Assembly: GCA_965370415.1 (NCBI GenBank)
Contig: CBDUTJ010000033.1
Span: forward strand, 1-29,335
DNA from: JACNIV01 sp965370415
GTDB taxonomy: Bacteria; Cloacimonadota; Cloacimonadia; Cloacimonadales; TCS61
DNA length: 29,335 nt
Direction of reading: 5' to 3'
Every line of letters starts with the position of its first letter. The first letter of the stretch is position 1. This document shows, piece by piece, positions 1 to 6,955 of this stretch. The translations under genes were made by a program, and so were the position numbers. The notes beneath the pieces are model-generated. The model saw nothing but the letters and a program-made list of their open reading frames with translations. It made no database searches and was not told the DNA's origin.

Positions 1-170
1 AGAGAAAAGGACAAAGGAATTAGGAAAAATCTGAGATTCTTCGTTAGAAGAGCAAGCAGAGTTTCCGTCATAGCCGGATAAATCTCAGAAAGACAGATTT
101 TCTACTCCCTTCCTCTTAGTTTAAGGGGAAGGGTTGGGGATGGGGTTTATCTTTCAACGGCTTCTTATGT

Positions 171-193
171 TCTCCCTTTGAATCAAAGGGAGA
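171..193. repeat. Perfect palindrome, terminator-like hairpin
   Basis: TCTCCCTTTGA and its exact reverse complement flank one A. The motif of a CCCTTT...AAAGGG hairpin recurs in variant form elsewhere in the window (9936-9955 and inside the gene at 6107-6123), which suggests one family of short dispersed repeats. Confidence 0.6.
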
Positions 194-219
194 CAGCCTG
201 TCGGGGGCGTAGCCTCCAG

Positions 220-250
220 CCTCCGTCCGGCAGCTGCCGGACTGCGGAGG
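220..250. repeat. GC-rich REP-like palindrome
   Basis: The central core TCCGGCAGCTGCCGGA is a perfect 16-bp palindrome, flanked by CCTCCG on the left and CGGAGG on the right. Related pieces (CCGGCTGCTGCCGGAT at 339-354 and GACAGCTGCCGGATCA inside the attC-like site near 29252-29268) occur elsewhere in the window. Confidence 0.55.
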
Positions 251-399
251 ACGGGTTGGCGAAGACTGGTAGAGGGATTCTTCTATTGATTTAGATAAAA
301 TCGTTGAGTCGAGAACAACCACTCTCGACTCACATTTTCCGGCTGCTGCCGGATCATTGCGAGTCAAATCTTGCTAATTCTTCAGGGCAGGGATTTTAA

Positions 400-576
400 T
401 TAACTATCATCGTCTGTTGTTTCAGCTTCATTTTCAGCATTTTCACTGATAATTTCTGAATTTTCTTTATCTTCAGCTGAAGATTTATTTAACTTTCTCA
501 GGCGTTTTTCTTCCTTCTTTTTCTTTTTTGCTATCTCTTTCTGGCGTTTTTCATACTGATAGTTTTTTTTAGCCAA
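400..576 (-). CDS. Small Lys/Glu-rich basic-acidic protein, TTG start
   Basis: A 58-aa protein that begins MAKKNYQYEKRQKEIAKKKK. The first half is extremely basic (an uninterrupted run of Lys/Glu/Arg, probably one helix) and the C-terminal half is acidic and ends TTDDDS. I recognise this N-terminus as that of a small uncharacterised family of short proteins (start MxKKNYxxEKRQ) often seen near RRM or RNA-related genes; no function is known to me. The start is TTG at 576, preceded by AAGGA eight bases upstream. The nearby ATG at 584 is out of frame and hits a stop quickly. It lies just downstream of the RRM protein gene on the same strand, beyond the terminator hairpin at 620-653, so the two may be co-located by function. 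Confidence is good for a real gene, nil for function. Confidence 0.75.
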   Translation of the reverse strand: MAKKNYQYEKRQKEIAKKKKKEEKRLRKLNKSSAEDKENSEIISENAENEAETTDDDS

Positions 577-619
577 TTTTTCATCCTTAATTAATAATTT
601 TTTTGCAGATTTACAAAAA

Positions 620-653
620 CCGTTCCGGAAAACAATTTAATTAACCGGAACGG
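620..653 (-). terminator. Rho-independent terminator of the RRM gene
   Basis: Nine-base arms CCGTTCCGG (620-628) and CCGGAACGG (645-653) pair perfectly around a 16-base loop. Read on the minus strand the stem is followed by TTTTTG, as expected for a terminator 28 bases after the stop codon of the RRM gene. Confidence 0.75.
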
Positions 654-680
654 AAATAAAAACATCAAGAATTCAATTTC

Positions 681-953
681 TTAATATCGCTGTTGTCTTC
701 GTGGTTTATCATTCTTAGGTTTAGCAACGTTCACTTTAATGTTTCTCTCATCGATCTCTTTACCATCGAGTTGTTTGATTGCTTCTTCACCTTCTGCCTG
801 ATTTGGCATTTCAACAAATCCAAATCCTTTTGAACGTCCGGAATCTCTGTCTAGAACAACTTTGCATACCGACACTTCACCGAAAGGCGTGAACAATTTT
901 CCCAGATCTTCATCCGTCATCTTATAAGACAGATTGCCTACATAAATATTCAT
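681..953 (-). CDS. RRM-domain RNA-binding protein
   Basis: A 90-aa protein consisting of a single RNA recognition motif followed by a short basic tail (KPRRQQRY). RNP2 is visible as IYVGNLSY (residues 2-9) and RNP1 as KGFGFVEM (about residues 42-49), including the aromatic residues that stack on RNA bases. This is the compact bacterial RRM type also known from cyanobacteria and many anaerobes, usually proposed to be an RNA chaperone or cold-adaptation factor. The frame stays open for 30 codons upstream, but the Met at 953 has GGAGG at a good distance and starts exactly at the conserved MNIYVGNL. A terminator hairpin follows at 620-653. It is probably transcribed from its own promoter in 954-1099. 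Confidence 0.92.
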   Translation of the reverse strand: MNIYVGNLSYKMTDEDLGKLFTPFGEVSVCKVVLDRDSGRSKGFGFVEMPNQAEGEEAIKQLDGKEIDERNIKVNVAKPKNDKPRRQQRY

Positions 954-1099
954 CTTCGCTTTCCTCCATAGAAGTACATGGCTCGATAATTTATATCTGC
1001 CAGACTTTAAATATCTGATTATGCAGTGTGCTTTTTTTGTCAAGGATGAAATAGTAAGTGTGAGAAAGACGAAAATGTATATGAATATTTATTTATCTA
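954..1099. other. Short intergenic region upstream of RRM gene
   Basis: This AT-rich gap separates the end of the purine operon (FAD subunit stop at 1100) from the RRM gene start. It should hold the operon's terminator and the RRM promoter, but I could not identify a convincing hairpin or a -10/-35 pair by eye. Confidence 0.4.
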
Positions 1100-1933
1100 C
1101 TAATTCAGAAAACTGCGGATCAGATTTACGCAAACATGATAACGATATTCTTTATCAGAACGAAGATCAGTAATAGGCGTAATATCTTTGTCTATTAATT
1201 CTTCTACTTTCACAAAATCTATCTCGGAAGTAATTTTATCAGTTAAATAATCTTCCACCTTGAATAACCTGCGCGGATATTCATTTAAGCTGCCAACTGA
1301 TAACTTTATCATAGTTATTTTATTCCCGGATACTCTTTTCATTCCGGCTAATGAAACTTTGGAGATAGCAAGGGCTTTCCTGGAGCCAACCTTCTCGTAA
1401 AAAGTAATACAATTTTTCTCTGCATTTTTATCGATTATGATTTTAGTAATTATTTCATTAGATTCCATCACATTTTGTTTATAACCATTAAAAAAATCTT
1501 TGAGAAAAATTAATCTGCTTCGTGTTTTTGATGATAATTCAATTTTTGCATCCAGTATAAGAAGCAAGGGTACTACATCTGCTGTTGGTGAGCCATTAGC
1601 AATGTTGCCGCCGATCGTGGCACTATTTTGCAAAAGTGGAGAGGCAAAAGATTCTAATGATTTCTGGAAAAAAGGCAGATGATTATGAATTACTTTAGAT
1701 TCCAGGATTTCATGGAAACTGGTTGTAGCACCGATAATTATGCTGCCGTTTGCTGCATTTATACCGTTAAGTTCAGAAAGATGATTTATATAAATAATAT
1801 TCGCATTACGAATTATACCATTTTTTATTTGAACATTCAGATCTGTCCCACCTGCAAGAAAGTAAGTTTTTCCCTCACTATCTTCCAGGTTTTCTAGTAG
1901 ACTATTAACGTTTTCCGGTTTAACAAACTTCAT
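1100..1933 (-). CDS. Molybdenum hydroxylase FAD-binding subunit (XdhB/CoxM type)
   Basis: A 277-aa FAD-binding subunit of a xanthine dehydrogenase-family enzyme. It passes electrons from the 2Fe-2S clusters to the acceptor. The two FAD-binding signatures are present: FLAGGTDLNVQ (residues ~26-36) and ATIGGNIANGSPTADVVPLL (~105-124). Its length fits the family (about 260-290 aa). It is the last gene of a Mo / 2Fe-2S / FAD set, 64 bases after the 2Fe-2S gene, with AGGAT as its ribosome binding site. Substrate cannot be read from this subunit. A purine is likely from the neighbouring genes, although nicotinate-like or aldehyde substrates are possible in this superfamily. Confidence 0.9.
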   Translation of the reverse strand: MKFVKPENVNSLLENLEDSEGKTYFLAGGTDLNVQIKNGIIRNANIIYINHLSELNGINAANGSIIIGATTSFHEILESKVIHNHLPFFQKSLESFASPLLQNSATIGGNIANGSPTADVVPLLLILDAKIELSSKTRSRLIFLKDFFNGYKQNVMESNEIITKIIIDKNAEKNCITFYEKVGSRKALAISKVSLAGMKRVSGNKITMIKLSVGSLNEYPRRLFKVEDYLTDKITSEIDFVKVEELIDKDITPITDLRSDKEYRYHVCVNLIRSFLN

Positions 1934-1997
1934 ATTTTATCCTATTTATTCAACACGTATATTTATCCTGCAAAATTCGTTCCCAAAGTATAATTTT

Positions 1998-2456
1998 TTA
2001 GTTTCTTTCACATGCCAGCATAACAGATTCAAATATCTTTTGATAACCGGTACAGCGGCAGATATTTCCGGATAAAGCTTTCTTGATCTTATCCAGGTTC
2101 TTTTCTCCATCTGTTTTTACATAGTGATAAGATGTTACTAGAAATCCCGGAAAGCAAAAACCGCATTGCACGGCATTAGTTTCATCGAAACAATCTATCA
2201 GCAGCTTTCCAAGTGGCTCTTGTGCAATTCCTTCCGATGTAATCACTTCTTTTCCATCGATGTGAACTGCGTTTACAAGGCAACTGGTTACAGGTTTTCC
2301 ATCTAAAAGGACAGTACAAGCTCCGCATTCACCCTCACCGCAACTTTCTTTTGTTCCCAATAAATTGAAATCTTCACGCAATACATCGAGTAATCTTCGC
2401 ATCGGGTCTGTGTCTATTGTTACATTTTTATTGTTTAATTTGAAACTAATCTTCAT
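1998..2456 (-). CDS. Molybdenum hydroxylase 2Fe-2S subunit
   Basis: A 152-aa iron-sulfur subunit with both clusters' ligands visible: the plant-type ferredoxin set CGEGECGAC with a further Cys in PVTSC, and the C-terminal helical domain set CGFCFPG and CRCTGY. It relays electrons from the molybdenum site to FAD. The frame is open for 29 further codons upstream, but the Met at 2456 starts right before the conserved ISFKLN beta strand. It overlaps the upstream molybdenum subunit gene by 11 bases, with AAGGAC as ribosome site, so the two are translationally coupled. The CGFCTPG consensus has Phe in place of Thr, a mild deviation. Confidence 0.93.
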   Translation of the reverse strand: MKISFKLNNKNVTIDTDPMRRLLDVLREDFNLLGTKESCGEGECGACTVLLDGKPVTSCLVNAVHIDGKEVITSEGIAQEPLGKLLIDCFDETNAVQCGFCFPGFLVTSYHYVKTDGEKNLDKIKKALSGNICRCTGYQKIFESVMLACERN

Positions 2457-4602
2457 CGTTCTGTCCTTTAATATGCTTAAGAATTCTTTCAGGTACAAGT
2501 GGATATTCATCGATAAAAACTCCTGTAGCATTATGGAATGCATTCCTCACAGAAGGTGCAGGAAAATCCATCGGGATCTCACCCAGACCTTTGGCAACAT
2601 CGCTATCAGTATGAATGAATTCAACATTAATCTCAGGAAGATCCATTGTTGTGGGAAGAGCATAATCAGTGAAACCATGCATCCTGCCATAACCGGGTTT
2701 GTAGAAAAATTCACAAAGTCCGTAAGCAAGTCCCTGTAAAACACCACCTTCCGCCTGACCTGTAGCGATCTTTTGATTTACCACTTTCCCGATATCCATT
2801 ACATTCCAGCTTTTTGTTAATTCAATTTGATATGTATCTGCATGAAAATAAATTTCGGTAACACAGGCAGCCCAGGAATAATCTTTATAAGCGACACCCA
2901 CATAATTTTCATCATCGAAAACTACCGAAGGATCCTGAATGAAATTCATTCTGAATTCACGTGGAAATTCATTTCGATTGGATGTAACATAATTCTCAAG
3001 ACTTTCAAATCCGAGTTCGTCTTTGATCTTAAGTGCAAATTTGCGAAGTAAATTACCGATGATATAAATAGTTCTGGAAGCTACCGTTGGGCCGCTGTTG
3101 GGAGTTTTGCTTGTATTGGGAAGTTGAACCCGGCATTTTTCTCTTGGGTGGTCTATTGCTTCAAAGAACATCTGGGCAAGAGTGGTGTGAGCTCCCTGTC
3201 CCATATCTGTATTGGCAACGAATATCTTTACTGTAGCATCTTTTTCAATAACTACTTTCACTTCCGAATTAAGAACTTTTTCACCATTGCCTGTATATCC
3301 ACCACCATGATAACCTATAGAAATTCCAATTCCTTTTTTATCTTTGTGGCTTTTGTTCCACTCTTTGAATTCTTCTAATTTCTGGAAATAATTCGATTTT
3401 TCGATCACACGTTCCAGACAGTCAGAGAGATGATCTTCCAATATTGGTTGAGTAGTAGGAAATTCATCACCGATCTTGAAGATGTTTATTTTTCGGAATT
3501 CATAGGGATTAACTTTTAAGTTTGCAGCAATGTCATCCATATGTGCTTCCATTGCAGCAAAGCCCTGAGGAGCCCCAAACCCGCGGAAAGCTCCATTGGA
3601 AGGTGTATTACTGCGGAACAGTCTTCCACGAATAAAAGCGTCTGGGATGCTGTAGCCGCTTATGGCATGCAGAACACCACGTGCTAATACGACAGGGGAA
3701 AGTGTTTGATAGGCTCCGGCATCCAGCCTGTAATCAATATTGATTTTCATAATCTTTTTGGTTTCAGGATCTGTCCATGAGTTGATTTCAATTCTGGCAG
3801 GATGACGTTTGGTGGTTATCTGGATATCATCCGAACGGTCGAGAACGATCTTAACGGGTTTGCCGCTTATATAGGAGAGCAGAGATGTGATTCCAGCTAA
3901 CAAACTTGGAAAATCCTCCTTTCCACCAAATGCTCCACCGATCCCTTCGGAAGTTTCGATGATAGCTTCTTTGATGGTATCACCCATAATTGCTTCTACA
4001 CCTTCTTTTACAAAGAAAGGACACTGGCAGTTTGCACGTACGAACATGATCTTTTCTTCTGGTTGCCAGATGGCGATCATGCCCTGTGGTTCAAGGTAAG
4101 CTTGTTCCTGGTGAGGTGTGTAATAAATTTTATGTTGATGAACCCAGTTCGAGTCTGGCTTTTTGCCTGTTCGGTGATCGATGGTCAGTTCTCTGCCGAA
4201 GGCATTTTTTTCATTATTCAGACATTCTTTGATATCAATAATAGCAGGAAGTTCATCATATTCTATCTTTATTTTATTGATAAATTCGCGCAGTAATTTT
4301 CTTTTAGGGTGAGCTATCCCCATGATCACCTGACCAAAATGAAAAACTTCTTTATCTGCCATATACGGTTGGTCGCATACAGGTTCCGGGACTATATTTT
4401 CACCTGGAATATCTGCTGCAGAAATTATTGTGAATTCGGAAAGGTTGTAACCATCCGGGAAATGAATCTTTTTTATTATACCATGATGACAGGTAGAATA
4501 AAGCAATTGACCATGTATCATTCCTTTATAGGAATAGTCATCTAAAAATTTCCAGGAACCATTTAGTTTTGGAATAGCATCAATTTTTCTAATGGATTTC
4601 AT
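2446..4602 (-). CDS. Molybdenum hydroxylase molybdopterin-binding subunit
   Basis: A 718-aa catalytic subunit of a xanthine dehydrogenase-type enzyme. Visible motifs are the cofactor loops GIGGAFGGKED (~residue 220), GAFRGFGAPQ (~345) and DMGQGAH (~465), and the active-site glutamate loop KGLGEIP (~674) that acts as general base in hydroxylation. The family's usual GEPP/GEPT is GEIP here. I chose the second Met (4602) because GGAG sits six bases before it, whereas the first Met at 4614 has no ribosome site. It is followed, with overlap, by its 2Fe-2S and FAD subunits. The position at the end of the ygfK-ssnA-carbamoyltransferase operon suggests a second purine or purine-derivative hydroxylase; the exact substrate is unknown. 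It is only distantly similar to the fused enzyme at 17388-20621. Confidence 0.92.
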   Translation of the reverse strand: MKSIRKIDAIPKLNGSWKFLDDYSYKGMIHGQLLYSTCHHGIIKKIHFPDGYNLSEFTIISAADIPGENIVPEPVCDQPYMADKEVFHFGQVIMGIAHPKRKLLREFINKIKIEYDELPAIIDIKECLNNEKNAFGRELTIDHRTGKKPDSNWVHQHKIYYTPHQEQAYLEPQGMIAIWQPEEKIMFVRANCQCPFFVKEGVEAIMGDTIKEAIIETSEGIGGAFGGKEDFPSLLAGITSLLSYISGKPVKIVLDRSDDIQITTKRHPARIEINSWTDPETKKIMKINIDYRLDAGAYQTLSPVVLARGVLHAISGYSIPDAFIRGRLFRSNTPSNGAFRGFGAPQGFAAMEAHMDDIAANLKVNPYEFRKINIFKIGDEFPTTQPILEDHLSDCLERVIEKSNYFQKLEEFKEWNKSHKDKKGIGISIGYHGGGYTGNGEKVLNSEVKVVIEKDATVKIFVANTDMGQGAHTTLAQMFFEAIDHPREKCRVQLPNTSKTPNSGPTVASRTIYIIGNLLRKFALKIKDELGFESLENYVTSNRNEFPREFRMNFIQDPSVVFDDENYVGVAYKDYSWAACVTEIYFHADTYQIELTKSWNVMDIGKVVNQKIATGQAEGGVLQGLAYGLCEFFYKPGYGRMHGFTDYALPTTMDLPEINVEFIHTDSDVAKGLGEIPMDFPAPSVRNAFHNATGVFIDEYPLVPERILKHIKGQNDED

Positions 4603-4634
4603 TGAATTCTCCATTTGTCACAGACTATCAATGA

Positions 4635-4898
4635 CTAATATTCTTCATACACATCTTTTCTATGCGCAATTTTTATGATGTAGATAGTTAAAATTTCTTT
4701 TTCAATTTGATACAATATTCTGTATTGCCGATAACGAATCCGGTATTTTTCCTGATAAGACAATTTTTTCACATTAGATGGATAAGGGTTCTCTGCGAGT
4801 GATCCTATAATCTCAAGGATTTTTTTAACATCCTTTTTGGGAATTTTTACAAGGTCTTTCTCAACTGATCTTTTAATTAGTATTTTATATTTTGCCAT
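4635..4898 (-). CDS. RelE/ParE-family toxin
   Basis: An 87-aa protein with the compact RelE/ParE fold pattern: N-terminal MAKYKILIKRSVEKDL, a helix hairpin with KKDVKKILEIIGSL, then KLSYQEKYRIRYRQYRILYQI and C-terminal IIKIAHRKDVYEEY, where the HRKDVYE ending is typical of the family. Such toxins cleave mRNA at the ribosome or poison gyrase; which applies is not readable here. It overlaps the antitoxin gene by 14 bases. The pair sits between two metabolic genes of the purine operon, so it looks like an insertion. Confidence 0.88.
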   Translation of the reverse strand: MAKYKILIKRSVEKDLVKIPKKDVKKILEIIGSLAENPYPSNVKKLSYQEKYRIRYRQYRILYQIEKEILTIYIIKIAHRKDVYEEY

Positions 4899-5118
4899 CT
4901 GCTTTCAGATTTGAAACAAGTTTTTCAAAAGTTATAGTAGCTTCATTTGAGCGTTCTTTAAAAGCTGCTGTATCTTCTGCATCTTCTGCCAGTTCAAGAC
5001 GAATTGCCTCATCAACAATATCTGAAATAGAGCGGTTGGTTTCCAAAGCTTTAAGCTTGAGAATGTGATGAATTTCAGGATCGAAATAAACTGTTGTTCT
5101 TTTTGTAAATGATGCCAT
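4885..5118 (-). CDS. Ribbon-helix-helix (CopG-type) antitoxin
   Basis: A 77-aa protein with an N-terminal ribbon-helix-helix DNA-binding region: TKRTTVYFDPEIHHILKLKA is the strand and first helix, and SISDIVDEAIRLEL the second helix. The tail (about residues 50-77) is expected to wrap the toxin. It would bind its own promoter and repress the pair. AGGAGGT lies seven bases before the ATG. Upstream (5142-5169) the sequence TTATGATG is repeated in tandem, a possible operator. Confidence 0.88.
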   Translation of the reverse strand: MASFTKRTTVYFDPEIHHILKLKALETNRSISDIVDEAIRLELAEDAEDTAAFKERSNEATITFEKLVSNLKADGKI

Positions 5119-5171
5119 AAAACACCTCCTATTTTTAACAAATCAATGATTAGCGTTATGATGTTATGATG

Positions 5172-6419
5172 TCAAGAATTAATTTCATCCAGATTCTTTA
5201 TCGCTTTAGGTATTTCAATTATTCTCTGTACCGCTTTCAAATCCTTCAAACCGCTTCCGGTAAGTAAAACAACATTCTTTGAATTTTCGTCAATTTTATC
5301 TTGTTTGCTATACTTTAGCATTCCGGCAAAGCTGGCTGCTGCAGCAGGTTCTGCAAATATTCCTGTATTCTCGCTTAGAATTTTGGAAGCAGAAATTATC
5401 TCTTCATCACTCACAGCAATCCATTCTCCATTGTATTCTTCGATATATTTTTTCGTCATCCAGAAATTGCGTGGAATATCCACTGCTATGGAATCAGCGA
5501 TTGTGTTACTGGGTTTGGAAACGAAAGTATCCTTTTCCAGATTGCGGATAATATTATCACTTTTTTCAGATTGTACTGCAACAACAGTTGGAATTTTATC
5601 GATCAAACCTAACTTCAGCAGGTCTTCGAAACCTTTGTAAACACCGGAAATTATACAGCCATCTCCCACTGGCACAAAAACCCGATCTGGAAGTTCACGT
5701 TTCATCTGCTGGAAAATTTCAAAAGCAACGATCTTCTTCCCTTCGATTGTAAAAGGATTGTAAGCAGTGTTGCGATTATACCAACCGAACTTTTTTGTAG
5801 CTTCGATGCTGAGTTCAAAAGCCTCATCATAAGAACCATCTACCGGAATTAATTGAGCTCCATACATAAGAATCTGGGTGAGTTTTGCTTTGGGTGCAGA
5901 TGCCGGAGCAAAAATAATTGCTTTTTGATGTTGGGATGCGCAGATCCCCGCGAGTGAAGAACCGGCATTACCGGTGGAAGCTGCCACAATGGTATCGATG
6001 CCATTCTCTTTGGCAAATGCACAAACCAGGTCAGAAGCTCTGTCTTTGAAGGAAAAGGTTGGATTCTGGGAGTCGTCTTTGAGGAAGATTTTAACCCCCT
6101 TTAATTCCCCCTTGAAAAGGGGGATAGCAGCGGAATCCAGTTTATAAAGGGGAGTTTTTCCAACTTTTAAAAAAGACAAACTTCGTTCTGATTTTATTGG
6201 CAAAAGTTCTCGATATTCCTTTTCTTTGAGTTTATCGAAGAGTTTGTGTTTTTTATAGCGAGTTCTGATTTTTTCGTAATTGTAGAGAGTTTTCAAAATG
6301 CCTTTGGGTGGTTGAGTGCCATCATTTTCCTTCTCACAGATGGGACAGATGTAAGTAACTTCGTCAGGAGAATATTTCTTCCCGCAAGTTATGCATTCAA
6401 AATAATATTTATCTTTCAT
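5172..6419 (-). CDS. Threonine synthase-like PLP enzyme with N-terminal zinc ribbon
   Basis: A 415-aa fold-type II PLP enzyme. A zinc ribbon at the N-terminus has Cys 9, 12, 25 and 28. The PLP lysine is K125 in NPTFSFKDRAS, the substrate loop is AASTGNAGSS (~150) and the C-terminal LLTGSGLKD loop contacts the cofactor. All of this matches threonine synthase (ThrC, about 400 aa) and its paralogues. Biosynthetic threonine synthase is possible. However, placement among ssnA, ygfK, carbamoyltransferase and carbamate kinase genes suggests a catabolic lyase, for example a diaminopropionate- or serine-like ammonia-lyase taking the role of YgeX. Residues 99-109 (IPLFKGELKGV) are encoded by a repeat-like sequence and look like an in-frame insertion. 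The ribosome site is weak (GGTGGTGA) and is provided by the inverted repeat next door. Confidence 0.85.
   Translation of the reverse strand: MKDKYYFECITCGKKYSPDEVTYICPICEKENDGTQPPKGILKTLYNYEKIRTRYKKHKLFDKLKEKEYRELLPIKSERSLSFLKVGKTPLYKLDSAAIPLFKGELKGVKIFLKDDSQNPTFSFKDRASDLVCAFAKENGIDTIVAASTGNAGSSLAGICASQHQKAIIFAPASAPKAKLTQILMYGAQLIPVDGSYDEAFELSIEATKKFGWYNRNTAYNPFTIEGKKIVAFEIFQQMKRELPDRVFVPVGDGCIISGVYKGFEDLLKLGLIDKIPTVVAVQSEKSDNIIRNLEKDTFVSKPSNTIADSIAVDIPRNFWMTKKYIEEYNGEWIAVSDEEIISASKILSENTGIFAEPAAAASFAGMLKYSKQDKIDENSKNVVLLTGSGLKDLKAVQRIIEIPKAIKNLDEINS
6091..6125. repeat. G-run repeat inserted in frame in the PLP gene
   Basis: On the minus strand the gene contains AAGGGGGAATTAAAGGGGG preceded by CCCCCTTTT. 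The CCCCC/GGGGG arms at 6107-6111 and 6119-6123 form a hairpin. The same type of repeat is normally intergenic in many AT-rich genomes. Here it is read through as the peptide IPLFKGELKGV in a loop between the conserved TPLY and LKDD motifs. Confidence 0.6.
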
Positions 6420-6421
6420 TT

Positions 6422-6955
6422 ATTCACCACCGAGAACACCGAATTTCACCGAAAAATCTGTTAATTCACCACCGAGAACATTAAGATTCACCGAAAAGCA
6501 ATTTAATTTACCCACCTTTTAAATTCAAGTTTTTCTTTTGAACCAAAATTAATAACATAACCTACTTTGAAATTTGTGGCTTTAAGATAATGGATTAATT
6601 GAGCATTATGTATCGGTAAAATCTTTTGAACAACTTTCAATTCAAGAATAATTTTATTTTCTACAATAATATCAGCAAAATAATCACCTACGATTCTCCC
6701 CTTGTAATAGACTGGGATAGGTATTTGATTTTGTGCAGAAATTTTATCAAATTCAAACTCATGTATTATTGAATTTTCATACACTTTTTCGAGGAATCCA
6801 TTTCCAAGTGTTTTATGTACTTCAATTGCACATTCAATAATTTTATCGGAAAGCTCTTTATAATATATCATTTTCCCCCTACAATTTCCTCAAAGATTCA
6901 CCGAACAAGTCATTTTAAACACTCTCGGTGTCTTTCGGTGTTCTCGGTGGTTAAT
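6422..6955. mobile_element. Inverted-repeat module carrying a GxxExxY gene
   Basis: The arms around the GxxExxY gene are near-perfect inverted repeats: ACCACCGAGAACACCGAA occurs at 6426-6443 and again, reverse-complemented, at about 6934-6952. A second partial copy of the left arm lies at 6466-6497. The right arm ends directly at the stop codon of the upstream PLP gene (6956) and the left arm lies four bases before the start codon of the downstream PLP gene. No transposase is encoded, so movement in trans or by another mechanism would be needed. Confidence 0.6.
6503..6871 (-). CDS. GxxExxY family protein
   Basis: A 122-aa protein of the GxxExxY family: the signature GNGFLEKVYENSI is at residues ~23-35, followed by VGDYFADIIVENKIILELKVV. 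The D...ELK spacing resembles the PD-(D/E)XK nuclease core, and the family has been linked to that fold, but its function is unknown. The ATG at 6871 has a G-rich ribosome site (AGGGGG). Such genes are scattered in environmental genomes and commonly sit between repeats made of 'CACCGAGA' units, exactly as here. Confidence 0.85.
   Translation of the reverse strand: MIYYKELSDKIIECAIEVHKTLGNGFLEKVYENSIIHEFEFDKISAQNQIPIPVYYKGRIVGDYFADIIVENKIILELKVVQKILPIHNAQLIHYLKATNFKVGYVINFGSKEKLEFKRWVN

Larger units (their letters stand above)
1..399. other. Gene-free, palindrome-rich stretch
   Basis: No convincing coding frame is present. The only long frame (minus, 116-367) has low-complexity, shuffled-looking content and runs through palindromes, so I do not call it. 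Three clear palindromes occur: 171-193 (11-bp arms around a single base), 220-250 (CCTCCG/CGGAGG outer arms around TCCGGCAGCTGCCGGA) and 306-331 (GAGTCGAGA/TCTCGACTC with an 8-base loop). There is also a GC-rich hairpin made of CCCTTCC and GGAAGGG near 112-133. The sequence is more GC-rich than its neighbours and resembles dispersed intergenic repeats rather than a gene. Confidence 0.6.

Noticed and set aside
116..367. Minus-strand 83-codon frame
   Set aside because: It runs through three palindromes, has no sensible ribosome site and no recognisable protein pattern.
534..584. Start of the small basic protein at the ATG at 584
   Set aside because: This ATG is in a different frame and meets a stop after 17 codons; TTG at 576 gives the family-like N-terminus.
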